62,021 bases of DNA from Paracidovorax valerianellae (lineage in GTDB: Bacteria; Pseudomonadota; Gammaproteobacteria; Burkholderiales; Burkholderiaceae_C): contig NZ_FMZC01000023.1 of NCBI RefSeq assembly GCF_900102625.1, positions 1 to 62,021 of the forward strand, read 5' to 3'. The translations under genes and the position numbers were made by a program. Position 1 is the first letter of the stretch. Every line of letters begins with the position of its first letter. Under the pieces are notes generated by a model. It was not told the origin of the DNA, searched no databases, and saw nothing but the letters and a program-made list of their open reading frames with translations. Below are positions 9,305-18,677 of the stretch, piece by piece.

Positions 9305-12300
9305 TCAACCGGGCCCGTAGCGCAGGTCGGTTACATGAATCAACGGACGAGGTGGCGCTTGGCTCGAACAGATCAAGACTTCAAAACGATATGACGCGCC
9401 CGACGTAGAGGGTTGTGTCGTGGCTTTCCACTCTTCGACGGTGGACACGAATCGGGCGATCGCCCCCGATTCCAGCGCCCAGCCGCCCCCGGCTTTCGGT
9501 TGGCACTCAATTTCTGGAAAAAACGCGACCGGCAAGACCACATCCACGCCGTGATCCAGTGCATAGCTGTAGCTGGCCGTCAATCTGGCAATCAAGGCGC
9601 CTTTGGCCTGCCAGGGGGCCGGTGGTGCACTCAACAACGTGTCAAAAAATCCGCCGAGCGATTCGGCCATTTTCTGTGGAAAGAGCCCGATTTCGATCGG
9701 CGAATAGGCTTCAACCAGCGGCACATCAGCACTTGCGGAATAGCGAATGGGACTGCGAAGAATAAAAGCCTGGTTCGTGCTCGCGCCCTGCAGCAGCGAC
9801 AGGTTCCGCACGATCGACACACCGGCTGATGCGTTCTGGCACGCCAACGGATGCAGCCCGGTGAACAGGAAGGCCTGCGCTTCGCTGGACTCCGTGCTTT
9901 GCAGCGCGGTTGCCGGGGAGGGGGCCCCTTTGGGCGGAGTGGCCTCTGGCCAAGCGAACACTAAACGCTGCGCCACAGCGGTGTTCTCAGGAATGCTTTT
10001 GGGGTACGCATAGAAAGCCTGCGCCGCCCCGTGAGCTGGCACGCCGCTCGGCGACAGCAGCGTTTCTGTACCGTCAATCGTGGCGTAAACCGACGGCCAT
10101 ATGCCGAGACCGTTCACCGTTTGAACACCTGTCGTCGGGTCCACACAAGTCAAGGCCAGTCGAGCGAGGTCGCCCGACGCGTCTTGCTCCTTTTGCATCT
10201 GAAAAGCGTAGGCCTCCGTCCGCGCTGTTGCCGGCGTTGCATCGCCCTCTGACACCAGGGAATCCGCAACGCTGCCAACGAGTTGCGTGAAGGCTCGAGC
10301 TGCCGCAAATTGCGTCTCTGTTGCCGTGGTTGCATTGGCTTCCTGCAGCGACGCGAGGTCGCCTTGCAGCACTGGATAGACGGCCATGAACTGTGCAAGC
10401 GCAGCGAACAGTGCGGTCGGTGGTGCGCCCGGCACGACGGCCAGATTTGGCGGCGGCGAATTGTCGAAGCTGACGCCGAAGATCGGAACGTCTTGTTCAG
10501 CGATGTCCTGGGTTTGCAAAAACTTCAAATCCCATCGGAGCAGATCTTCTACGGTGTGCGGCAGATGGACGGACTGTGCAGTGTGGACCGCCAACAGGAT
10601 CGGTGGCGGAAAGCTTTTCAACGGAATCGGCACGGCGATCTTGCCCACGGCAGACCGGGCGTCTGACAGCGGCTTGATGAAAGCGAGCCGCGTCGCAGGG
10701 GTGGCCGCATCGGTCGTCGATGCAGGGTCGGGCAGTTGCAGCGCAGTCACCGTGTAGTTCACCTTGATGTGCGCCGACCGGTAGTGGGCTGGAGATGCTG
10801 TGCTGAAGAGGAAGCTAGCGGTGGCGCCGGGATCAGTCAGAGTGACCTCACCACCCGAAACATTGAATGCGCTGGATGCATCGGTCGGCGCTGCGCTGCT
10901 TGCAGTCACGTCGCCGCAAAGACGCGGAGCAGTGGTCGGATCGCTGCCGCCACCGCTCGTCTTCACCGGTATTTGCACGAGCACATTGCCGGTGCAGGCC
11001 GCAGAGAGTTCTGCGAGCAGCGCCTGGTACATCGCCGCCTGTGCGTGGCTCAGAGAGCCTTTTTTATCGGAGAGGATGGGTTGCACGCGATGGGAGAGCG
11101 CACTTGCCAGCTTCGTTTTATGGGCAGCGATCTGTGTGCCAGCGTCCATCGATGCCGCACAGACGGCAGGATGGAACTGGTCAACTGCGCGCAGGAATGT
11201 TTCCAGCCATCCTTCCTGATCGATCGACTGAAACATCTGCATTTGCGGAGGGCCGGAGAGCCCTGTGCCACTCGCATACGGAATCACGGAGACCTGACCG
11301 CTGACGAGGGATTTCGAAAGGGGCGGTACGGCGAAGTAACCGGCCTCCGCACCTTCGAATTGGTAGGTGATCCTCGGCCCTTGGGAATGCTCGAAGTTGA
11401 CGCACCAGAACGTAAGCCCAGCCAAGGTGGGTTCGCTGTTCACCTTCGGGCTGGTGGCAACTTTCACCCCGGGTAGCGCGGACTCGAACGCGATGGCGAA
11501 GTCATCAAATCGAAGTGTTCTGCCCGAGTCCGGCTGGGGCAGGGCAACCAGAACAGCCGAAGAGGGCGCCTCCTTGGTGTCTGGATCTGCCACTTTGGGG
11601 TCGAGCGACAGGCTGACATTCATCTCCAGCTGGAATGTCGCGGTCGCAAACTTCGGTGTCAGCTTGACCATCAGGCCGGCAGGCGAGGGCGGAGGCACCG
11701 GCGCCACCACAGAATCTGCCGCAATGAGCGCTGGCACGTTCGCCAGTTCGACGGTGACGCTGGCCACGCTGGTCTGGGCGCCCTGTTGCATCAACCGATT
11801 GACGATGGAATTCAACGTGTCGAAGCGGCCCGTTCTGATCGCCGGATTGCCGATTGGCAACTCGACATCGGGAGCCAGCAAGCCCAAGGTTGCCGCGTTT
11901 GCGGATGCCAGCGTCAGCGCATCGGTGCCGTATGCCGCGGCCAAGCCGTCCAAGGTGCCAGCCGGGTTTCCGGCACCGCCATCGCCGCGCATCGGTGGGC
12001 CGCGCCACAGGCTGGAGGGCACGACGAGCCCGATTTGGTGCTCGATGCTGGCTGCCAACGCTTCAAGGGTGATCGTGACGCCTTCGCCCTCGAACCTTTC
12101 GATGATCGACTCGAAAGTGTCGCCAGCGACTGTGACGATCTTTTCACCACTGGCGAGATCGACGATGGCCTCGCCGACGGCGAGCAACTCGCTGACGCCA
12201 GCGTTGAGTGCAACGACGTCCACCGACTGCAACGATAAGCGCTGAGCGATAGCACTGACGGTGTCGGATTCCATGGCGGGGCAGGGCTGGTAAAGCTCGG

Positions 12301-13345
12301 AGGTATCCAAGGCGCCGGGGATACTGACCACCGCACCGGCGAACAATGCTGTCTGGGTGCCTGAGTTGGCAGCACTGAGCTGTTCAATGGTGACCTTGTT
12401 GGCCGCAGCGAACCCGGCGAGCGTGTCGTCATCAGCGGGCACGACGGGGGTGGCGAGACCGGTCTGAAGAAGAGTCTCTGCCGGCCAAAGCGCAGGGCCA
12501 TCAGCATTCAGGGCTGCGAGTGTCGCGACCTCGATGCCAACCCGTTTGGCGAGCGACTGGAGCGTGTCGCCATCGACCGATCGCACCGTGTTGACCTTGA
12601 GACCGGTTCCGTCGATGGGCAGCGCGGTCACGTCCTGGTTCGCGTTCACGACCGCGTTGGCGACCAGTTCAACGCCTGCCAGCAACGGTACCGAGGCGTT
12701 GTCCGTTGCCAGCATCGGTACCGTGACACCAGTCGTTCGCGCTGCAATGGCGGCGAGCGTGTCGCCTGGAACCACCATGTACAGGGCTGGCACCTGCAGC
12801 AAAGTGGTGCCGAAAAGCGCCGCATAGCGCTGATGCTGATTGGCAGCGAGAAGCTGGCCCAGCGTGAGCCCATAAGCGCTTGAGATCTGCTGTACCGTGC
12901 CGTCCACTGCCGTGGCGCTAGCAGGCTTCATCGCTGCATGGGCGTCGAGGTACAAGTAGGCCTGTTGAATGAATGAGGCGAACGGAGCCGCATCAAGCGC
13001 ATGGGGCGATCCGTTCATCGAATCGGCATCGAGCGTCGTTGCCAAGGAAAACGACAGCCTAGGACGTGCCAATTGGAGGAGGGCAGCCCTGTAGCTTTGC
13101 CGATCGGCGCGGATGCACGCCAGTGCCTCGTCTGAGGCCTCGCCCGGCAAGAGTCCGTAGCGCGAAGACTGCATCGACAGCGCAAGCGTGATCTCAGCGT
13201 CCTGGCCAGCAACGGTATAACCAATGGAAAGGGGCGGCCATTTGGCGGGTGCCGCCAAATCGTCGTTACCCACTGAAGGCACAAGCGGTACCGAACTGTC
13301 CGGTGCCGGCTGGGCGTTTACCTCAAAACCAAGATCAGAATTCAT
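9305..13345 (-). CDS. Large LysM-repeat protein of unknown function
   Basis: The 1346-residue protein has no signal peptide or membrane segment. Several degenerate LysM modules lie in the first third, near residues 189-229 (VVPGDTLAAIAARTTGV), 251-296 (VDGDTLQSLAKRVG), 300-345, 355-400 and 405-450. The remaining 900 residues look beta-rich with helical insertions and match nothing I can name. LysM domains normally bind N-acetylglucosamine polymers such as peptidoglycan or chitin, and these have degenerate spacing. A Shine-Dalgarno-like AAGGA precedes the ATG. It is probably monocistronic. Secretion, if any, would have to use a non-Sec route, and the type VI genes nearby are one candidate, but this is only inference. 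Confidence 0.75.
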   Translation of the reverse strand: MNSDLGFEVNAQPAPDSSVPLVPSVGNDDLAAPAKWPPLSIGYTVAGQDAEITLALSMQSSRYGLLPGEASDEALACIRADRQSYRAALLQLARPRLSFSLATTLDADSMNGSPHALDAAPFASFIQQAYLYLDAHAAMKPASATAVDGTVQQISSAYGLTLGQLLAANQHQRYAALFGTTLLQVPALYMVVPGDTLAAIAARTTGVTVPMLATDNASVPLLAGVELVANAVVNANQDVTALPIDGTGLKVNTVRSVDGDTLQSLAKRVGIEVATLAALNADGPALWPAETLLQTGLATPVVPADDDTLAGFAAANKVTIEQLSAANSGTQTALFAGAVVSIPGALDTSELYQPCPAMESDTVSAIAQRLSLQSVDVVALNAGVSELLAVGEAIVDLASGEKIVTVAGDTFESIIERFEGEGVTITLEALAASIEHQIGLVVPSSLWRGPPMRGDGGAGNPAGTLDGLAAAYGTDALTLASANAATLGLLAPDVELPIGNPAIRTGRFDTLNSIVNRLMQQGAQTSVASVTVELANVPALIAADSVVAPVPPPSPAGLMVKLTPKFATATFQLEMNVSLSLDPKVADPDTKEAPSSAVLVALPQPDSGRTLRFDDFAIAFESALPGVKVATSPKVNSEPTLAGLTFWCVNFEHSQGPRITYQFEGAEAGYFAVPPLSKSLVSGQVSVIPYASGTGLSGPPQMQMFQSIDQEGWLETFLRAVDQFHPAVCAASMDAGTQIAAHKTKLASALSHRVQPILSDKKGSLSHAQAAMYQALLAELSAACTGNVLVQIPVKTSGGGSDPTTAPRLCGDVTASSAAPTDASSAFNVSGGEVTLTDPGATASFLFSTASPAHYRSAHIKVNYTVTALQLPDPASTTDAATPATRLAFIKPLSDARSAVGKIAVPIPLKSFPPPILLAVHTAQSVHLPHTVEDLLRWDLKFLQTQDIAEQDVPIFGVSFDNSPPPNLAVVPGAPPTALFAALAQFMAVYPVLQGDLASLQEANATTATETQFAAARAFTQLVGSVADSLVSEGDATPATARTEAYAFQMQKEQDASGDLARLALTCVDPTTGVQTVNGLGIWPSVYATIDGTETLLSPSGVPAHGAAQAFYAYPKSIPENTAVAQRLVFAWPEATPPKGAPSPATALQSTESSEAQAFLFTGLHPLACQNASAGVSIVRNLSLLQGASTNQAFILRSPIRYSASADVPLVEAYSPIEIGLFPQKMAESLGGFFDTLLSAPPAPWQAKGALIARLTASYSYALDHGVDVVLPVAFFPEIECQPKAGGGWALESGAIARFVSTVEEWKATTQPSTSGASYRFEVLICSSQAPPRPLIHVTDLRYGPG

Positions 13346-13432
13346 AGGTCCTTCGTGTGGAAATCAACGCCTAGGCAGCGGGCTGTCTGCCCATATGGAC
13401 CGTGAGTCTAGGCTGTACTAAATTCTTAACTG

Positions 13433-13822
13433 ATGAACCCAACCCATTTTTCTCGATATGCACTCGCTGGAATTGCCGCATGTGTTTTCACGGCCGGCTG
13501 CGCATCCCAGTCTGAAGCCGAATATGCATGGCCTTCGAAGATGGTGGGCATCGCAGAAATGCGGCCCGTCCAGCGCCTGAACCTGGCTCTTTTAGTGAGC
13601 AGGATGAGCGGAAGTCCCGCAGGCACCGTGGTGCTGCGCGTTCACGTGGATGAAACCGGCAAGGTCTTGCGCACATCTGTCCTGGAAGGCGAAGCTACGC
13701 CGCGAATGGACGGCGCTGCGCTTGGGGCCATGCGCAAGATGAAGTTCGCTCCATTCATTGAAAACGGGCGAGCGATTCCCGTCACGGTCATCGTGCCGCT
13801 GCACTTTCCGGCACTGGGCTGA
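13433..13822 (+). CDS. Small lipoprotein with a TonB C-terminal-like domain
   Basis: The protein has 129 residues. The N-terminus is a lipoprotein signal (hydrophobic stretch ending FTAGC, with the lipid-bearing Cys near residue 20). The rest matches the TonB C-terminal fold: GTVVLRVHVDETGKVLRTSVLEG, then MDGAALGAMRKMKFAPF and a final strand IPVTVIVPLHF. It lacks the N-terminal membrane anchor and Pro-rich stalk of true TonB, so it is more likely a periplasmic TonB-box-like domain protein than an energy transducer. It is divergent from the LysM gene. Confidence 0.8.
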   Translation: MNPTHFSRYALAGIAACVFTAGCASQSEAEYAWPSKMVGIAEMRPVQRLNLALLVSRMSGSPAGTVVLRVHVDETGKVLRTSVLEGEATPRMDGAALGAMRKMKFAPFIENGRAIPVTVIVPLHFPALG

Positions 13823-13913
13823 CGGGCCTTATTGATTGCTCAGAGCGGTTGCCGCGGTGGATTCGCTCCAAGCCATTGGCACTCAGAGGGTGGACGACTG
13901 GACTGGATTGAAT

Positions 13914-14126
13914 TCAACCCAGGGTGCCTGCATCCAGCGCTGGTGGGCGAAGAAGATCTTCGTTCACGCCCATGGCATGGCTGGCACGCTCGACCGCCTG
14001 CCAAAGCGGCGTGGGCATCTGCAGAATTTCCTCGGGCGAAGCCGATCGGTCAATCCACGCGCTGATTTGGGAATGCTGCTCATGGGTGAGCAAATCAAGG
14101 TTCAGCATCTCGTCAATGGTCTTCAT
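13914..14126 (-). CDS. Small hypothetical protein (70 residues)
   Basis: The protein begins MKTIDEMLNLDLLTHEQH and is mostly helical and acidic, with no membrane segment. Codon use is like that of the surrounding chromosome. I do not recognise a family. The helical segments SPEEILQMPTPLWQAVERAS suggest a compact two- or three-helix protein. Confidence 0.55.
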   Translation of the reverse strand: MKTIDEMLNLDLLTHEQHSQISAWIDRSASPEEILQMPTPLWQAVERASHAMGVNEDLLRPPALDAGTLG

Positions 14127-14430
14127 CTTGGGTCAGTGTTGGATTCGCTGGATCGAACATGGGGCCTTGGCCCGATGAGACAAGTTAAACACAGCGAGTA
14201 CCTTGCTGAAGGTAGGACATTGTTTGCCCTCAGCTGTCCGACAAGACTTTGCCCGTTCATTCCCAAAGGAACTACTTCCACCGGGCCACCTCTGGCGGCC
14301 GGTGAATTCAAACGTTAGAGAGCATGTGCACCACTCGCATGGGCTGGTTGAGCGGCAGAGGCGACGGAATGAGGCGGTGCCAGAAGGTCCACCTCACGGG
14401 GTTTAGCCCTGCATTCAAGTCGACGTCAGC
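14127..14430. other. Intergenic stretch, nothing recognised
   Basis: About 300 bases between a small gene and the esterase. Short open frames exist but none has a ribosome-binding site or a protein-like composition. No RNA gene or repeat was seen. Confidence 0.5.
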
Positions 14431-15850
14431 TCAGCTGCCGCTGCACCCGGGCAAGGTTGCGCGGGTAGCCACGGTTGCTGCACTGTCGTCGCGTCCACCT
14501 GCGTTGCGGGTATAGGTGCAGCCATAACGTGCGTCGGCGACAGTGGCTGGGGTTTTCACGTCGTCGCCCGCGGGCTTGGTGCCTTTCTCGACCCAATCGG
14601 CCATCGCCTTGAATGCTTCAGACTGCTCGGCCACAGTGAAATCGCAGTGGCTGGGGGCGCGGACGGCGCGCTGCACCAGCCACTGGCCATTGCCGTTGGC
14701 CTCGACGCGGTCGCGGTAGACCTGCTCCATGTGGAAGGGCACGTACATGTCGCCCAGCGTATGCAGGGTGACCACCGGGATGCGGAACTGGCCATTAACC
14801 CGTGGCACCCAGCGCAGGCCATCGGTGCGCAGGCGGTTGGCGTCCGGTGCGGGCACCCACTTGACGATGGTGGCGTTGAAGTCTGTCACCTCTGCCGCGC
14901 TGGCGTTGAACCGGTAGACCGTACCGGTGGTGTCGATCCCCTGCTTGTTCAGGATGCCGTTGAGGGTGCCATCGCGTCCGAAGGTGCCCCACACGGTGTT
15001 TTGCAGCGGTGCATTGGCAAAGCCCTGATCGAAGATCGGCCGCGGCCCGCCGGCCAGGTTCATGACGATGTCTTTGAGCTTCTGTCCTTGCGGCGTCACC
15101 GACGCAAACGATGTCTGGCTGCCGAACATGGCATCGCGCACGCGCGGGGCGAGAGCGGCCCAGTCGGTGGTGGGTGCGGCGATGGCGGGCACACCGGCCA
15201 GCTTCTGCGCGGCCAACTGGTAGGCACCGAAGTAGTTGTACAGCGACAGATCGCCCAGCACGGCGCACATCGGCAGGGCGCCCTGGTAGCGCCGCTTGTG
15301 GACCGCCGTTTGCTGCGCCTCGTCCTCGATGGCGGCGGCGGCGATGTGGCCGCCCATCGAGATACCGGTGACATAGGTGCGGGCAGGCTCTGCCAGCACG
15401 CGTCCGTTGGCGGCGGCAATCGCCACAAACGCATTGGCCAGCGCATTGGTGTCCTCCACACCCACGCGCACGTCATAGAAATTCTTGGTATAGCTAGATG
15501 CCGCCCAGGCATAGCCGTTTTCGATCAGGTAGCGCCGGAAGGCCGGGTTGGACACGGTCAGCGCATTGCCTTCGCCCGCATAGCCGTGGGCGTACATCAC
15601 CAAAATGCCGTTCCAGTTTTTCGGAACCTCTACACGGTAGCCCGCGCCGGCATTGGTGCCGCTCCAGCGGTCGGTCTGCACAGTGGTGCCGTCCATGGCC
15701 GCGAAAGGCAGGCTGGCGGTGGCCACGGCAAAACTGGTGCGGGTGTCTTGCACACGGGCTTCCTCTGGCGCTAGGCCCCCCGCCACCACCGCAAGCCGAG
15801 AGCAGCAACGCACTGACGGCGCCGATGGCAGCCGTGCGGGAAGGAATCAA
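14431..15850 (-). pseudogene. Secreted lipoprotein alpha/beta hydrolase, split by a frameshift in a six-G run
   Basis: The main frame (14431 to about 15775) encodes an alpha/beta hydrolase of about 445 residues. It shows the nucleophile elbow GISMGG, a probable acid in LHTLGDMYVP and a probable catalytic His in APSHCDF. Its N-terminus has no proper start. The lipoprotein signal (MIPSRTAAIGAVSALLLSACGG, from a TTG at 15850) lies in a different frame. The two frames meet in a run of six G on the minus strand (C at 15776-15781). Removing one G joins them perfectly into a lipoprotein signal, a short Gly spacer and the enzyme. It may be a sequencing slip, a recent mutation or a phase-variable tract. 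The substrate is unknown. The fold resembles secreted esterases and amidases. Confidence 0.75.
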
Positions 15851-16068
15851 AGATTGGCGGCGCCAGTCTAGGCACGGCTTGCGCTACCCCTGTGCGGGTT
15901 TTCCCGCTCGTTTGTCACGCGGGCGACGGGTGTCGGCAGTAGCGGTTGGTCTGCCATATTGGAACGTCGGCGGCTGCGTGACGTGGCGGGTATTGAATGC
16001 TGGGACGACGGAGTGTTTCCTGTCGGATAGCTCCCATCTCTACCAAACGACGATCAACCATCTAATTG

Positions 16069-16096
16069 ATTTTACATAATATACATCGTATCTACT
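16069..16096. other. dif-like XerCD site at the left edge of the prophage
   Basis: ATTTTACATAA (XerD arm), TATACA (centre) and TCGTATCTACT (XerC arm) make a 28-bp site laid out like the reverse complement of E. coli dif. The 15 bases at 16080-16094 recur exactly at 22868-22882. Confidence 0.82.
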
Positions 16097-16862
16097 CAAT
16101 GTTGCGCCTTATGAAACGCAAGATGCAGGAATGCATGGGCGCATTTGCTAAAGCAAACCGGGCTCTGGCCTCCGGTTGAGCCACCCGAACCCCACCACGC
16201 CAGCCGCTAAAGCTCGGGGTTCGGCACTTGCCCTGCGGGGCGTCTCACTTGTCCAGCGGGGCCGCACAGTCGGCCTCGGAGCACGGCAGTCGGTCTGGCC
16301 TCCGAGCTGCGCTACGCTTGCATCTCTGCGGCCATTCCTCGGGGCCGCGCAGTCGGCCTCGGAGTGCGGCACTGGTCCTGCGGGGATGCGCACTCGTTCT
16401 GCGGGGCCGCTCAGTCGCATTGTGTTGTCCTGATGAGGCCCGTGCGTCTCACTCGCACGGTAGCGACTAACGATCCCTTGCGCAGGGCGTTGCCCTCGGT
16501 CTTTGACCTCACCCAAGACCACGGCCATTCGGCCGAGTTAGAGCGACTACGTCGCTTTGGGCGCTCGCCGCGCGGCGTCCGTTGCCCGTCAGGCATTGCG
16601 TCCACACCATTCCCCAGAGTTCTTCGCCTCTTCGGCCAACGCTAAGCCAGGACCGGGCCTGCGGCCCTTTGTCTTTCTACGGGTGGAATCCATAAATCTG
16701 CGATTTACAAACCCCCCCCCCTCCGAAAGCCAATCCCGGCAACGCTAATGGCACGGCGAAGAACTCAGGGGAACGGTGCAAGCGAGGGCGGCTTGCACGG
16801 GCAACAGACCACTGTTGACCGGCTCGGAATCTAGGGGCCCGGTACACATTCAGGAGAGAACC
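16097..16862. other. Non-coding region of the prophage with inverted and direct repeats
   Basis: No convincing gene lies here. The stretch holds three partial copies of GGGGCCGCNCAGTCG (about 16258, 16341 and 16402), a 24-base imperfect inverted repeat (16605-16628 with 16755-16778), a run of ten C at 16712-16721, and AAATC/GATTT half-sites near 16694-16707. In filamentous phages the intergenic region carries the strand origins and packaging signal, and this is the only place in the element large enough to hold them. Confidence 0.6.
16605..16778. repeat. 24-bp imperfect inverted repeat, candidate ssDNA origin or packaging hairpin
   Basis: The arms 16605-16628 and 16755-16778 match at 22 of 24 positions when one is reverse-complemented (shared core GAGTTCTTCGCC). 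About 126 bases lie between them. On circular single-stranded phage DNA the arms could pair into a long hairpin. Confidence 0.5.
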
Positions 16863-17213
16863 ATGATCGCAGCTAACTATCGCAAGCATCCAGAGGCAAT
16901 GGCTTTGCAATTGGTGTTGCCGTTCGGGCGGTTGCTGGTGTGGGCACTGGCACGGCCAACGACGCGGGTTTTGCGGGCAATTCGCGCAGATCGGGCAAGG
17001 GCGTTCAAGGCGGCGGGCATGGTGCGGTATCCAGACGCCAAGCGCACGCCAGCATGGGTAAACGAAGCGGCACGGAAGGCGCGCGAGCTGGGCGCAGATG
17101 TTCGCCAGTCGTGCAGGTCGCTAGGACTGGCGTTTAGCTGCGACACCTCGACCATGAATCCATTCATGGCGAGGCTAGTGGACATGAGGATGGAAAAGTG
17201 GAGCGGTATTTGA
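16863..17213 (+). CDS. Inovirus accessory protein of unknown function (116 residues)
   Basis: The ATG at 16863 is preceded by AGGAGAG with good spacing. The protein is very basic. A hydrophobic segment near residues 15-35 (LQLVLPFGRLLVWALA) is followed by an Arg/Ala-rich helical part and a conserved-looking motif KAAGMVRYPDAKRTPAW. It reads opposite to the structural genes. I do not recognise a family. Its place beside the integration site is typical of variable phage cargo. Confidence 0.6.
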   Translation: MIAANYRKHPEAMALQLVLPFGRLLVWALARPTTRVLRAIRADRARAFKAAGMVRYPDAKRTPAWVNEAARKARELGADVRQSCRSLGLAFSCDTSTMNPFMARLVDMRMEKWSGI

Positions 17214-17246
17214 GAGCTGTGCAAAGCAGATCGATAGACTTGGCGC

Positions 17247-17465
17247 ATGCACCTCAATGCGCTGGCGGCATGGGCCGCATCACACCCATGGATCACTTCC
17301 ACGCTGGCAGTGGTGGCGGGTTTCGTCGCCTGGAAGGTGGTCACGCGGCGATGGCGCACCGGGCCTAGCCTGCGCTTGCGGAGCCGGCAGGAACAGGCTC
17401 AGTTTGAGCCTGTGCGGACGGTGTATGCCCCGAAGGCTTTTCGGCGTCGGCCACGTAGGGATTGA
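17247..17465 (+). CDS. Possible small membrane protein antisense to the zot 3' end
   Basis: The 72-residue frame begins MHLNALAAWAASHPW, with one good transmembrane helix (about residues 15-32, STLAVVAGFVAWKVV) and a strongly basic tail. The last 100 bases overlap the end of zot on the other strand, and the basic tail may only mirror zot codons. No clear Shine-Dalgarno is seen. Confidence 0.35.
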   Translation: MHLNALAAWAASHPWITSTLAVVAGFVAWKVVTRRWRTGPSLRLRSRQEQAQFEPVRTVYAPKAFRRRPRRD

Positions 17466-18387
17466 AGGGCCGGTCAATGCGCCATTGGTTGCAGGCATCG
17501 TTGGTGACGTCCAGAAGCTTGCGCTGCCCGGAAAAGCACACGCATTGGCCGTCGATGCACATCGCGCCGGTGATCACTGGCATGACTACGACCCTGCGGA
17601 GATGGTCATATGCGGGGGCGGTCCATGGCCTGTCGCTCAGCCGAGGGATGAAATCAACGCGCTCATCAGGTGGCGCAGAGGGGGCCTGCTGCGATTGAGT
17701 CGGCGGGGCCTGGACTGTTGCGCCAGGGAGAGGCTGAGGGAGAGTCGCTGGTGCAGGAACCTGAGGCGGGCTCATGCGTGTACTGATGGCTTTGTACGCG
17801 TACCAGGACAGGACCGCGACGAGCACGAGGGCAGCAACCATGACGGAGAGCATCCAGGGCACCGAGCGGATTGGCTTAACGTGGATCGACGCGCTTTTGT
17901 ACTTGCCAAAAATGTGCTTGGGAAGCCGATAGCGCTTTTTGATGGGGGCGTTTTTCCAGGCGGTACGGCAGTTGTCCGCACACTCCGGCCATTCGTACCA
18001 CCAGCGGCCGAGGATGCCGAGATCTCGAAGATGGACGTGTCGGCCGACCAGGGCTCGGACGTTCGAATCTACGAGGTTTGGGCCTTGAGTGATGATGTAG
18101 AAATCAAGGCCGCGATGCCGGTGGGTTTCCAGCATGGCGACGTGATCGGGCACCTTCTGACCGGGCCCACGTGGACGCCATACGCGCTGCACCTCATCAA
18201 TGATGATGACTGACCCATCGGGAACCAGTTCGGGCCAGCGCTCAGGCTCAGCCAGTTCTTGATGGTCAATTTTCAGGTCGGGGATGCCGTTGACGTATAG
18301 CTGTCTGCCCTTCCCTACTTCTTCGAGCATGGAGACGAGAGCAGCGGACTTTCCGGAGCCTGGAGCGCCTGTTATCAGCGTAAGCAT
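17365..18387 (-). CDS. zot: Zot/pI-family phage assembly ATPase
   Basis: The 340-residue protein starts MLTLITGAPGSGKSAALV with a Walker A (GAPGSGKS, residues 7-14), followed by a Walker B (VIIIDEVQ, about 60-67). A single membrane helix lies near residues 185-208 (WMLSVMVAALVLVAVLSW), and a Pro/Gln-rich periplasmic part with four cysteines follows. This is the pI/Zot layout: an inner-membrane motor that drives extrusion of filamentous virions. The ATG overlaps the stop of the preceding DUF2523 gene (TAATG), so translation is probably coupled. Confidence 0.95.
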   Translation of the reverse strand: MLTLITGAPGSGKSAALVSMLEEVGKGRQLYVNGIPDLKIDHQELAEPERWPELVPDGSVIIIDEVQRVWRPRGPGQKVPDHVAMLETHRHRGLDFYIITQGPNLVDSNVRALVGRHVHLRDLGILGRWWYEWPECADNCRTAWKNAPIKKRYRLPKHIFGKYKSASIHVKPIRSVPWMLSVMVAALVLVAVLSWYAYKAISTRMSPPQVPAPATLPQPLPGATVQAPPTQSQQAPSAPPDERVDFIPRLSDRPWTAPAYDHLRRVVVMPVITGAMCIDGQCVCFSGQRKLLDVTNDACNQWRIDRPFNPYVADAEKPSGHTPSAQAQTEPVPAGSASAG

Positions 18388-18677
18388 TAGCTGCCCGACC
18401 CGGTAGTTTGCAGCGCAAACTTTTTCATGACCATCCAGGCGAGCCCGGAAACGATACCGCCGCTGGTGATAGCCATGGCCTCAAAGAAGCCGGCCATTGC
18501 GAGCAGTTGGAGCACTTCACCACCAAAGCCGGTAAATGCAGCTTTGGCTGCGCTCATGGCTCCGCTCAATGCGGAGTCAGCGCCCTCATAGGTGGTGTAG
18601 CCAAAGCCAAGGGCGACCATCACACGCGACACCAAGGGCCACGATATCTTTGCAAGCCATTCGGCCATACCTTCCAT
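18387..18677 (-). CDS. DUF2523 minor coat protein (pVI-like)
   Basis: The 96-residue hydrophobic protein has two or three membrane helices (around 20-35 and 55-85, the latter LQLLAMAGFFEAMAITSGG). DUF2523 proteins sit just before zot in inoviruses and are taken as equivalents of pVI, capping the virion end. A strong AGGAGG lies 6 bases before the ATG. The start directly abuts the stop of the adsorption gene. Confidence 0.85.
   Translation of the reverse strand: MEGMAEWLAKISWPLVSRVMVALGFGYTTYEGADSALSGAMSAAKAAFTGFGGEVLQLLAMAGFFEAMAITSGGIVSGLAWMVMKKFALQTTGSGS

Noticed and set aside
14647-15774. A 375-codon plus-strand frame opposite the esterase
   Set aside because: Shadow of the alpha/beta hydrolase, whose catalytic motifs are clear on the minus strand.
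16148-16748. Several 60-130-codon frames in the prophage non-coding region
   Set aside because: They overlap each other in all frames, follow the direct repeats and lack ribosome-binding sites.
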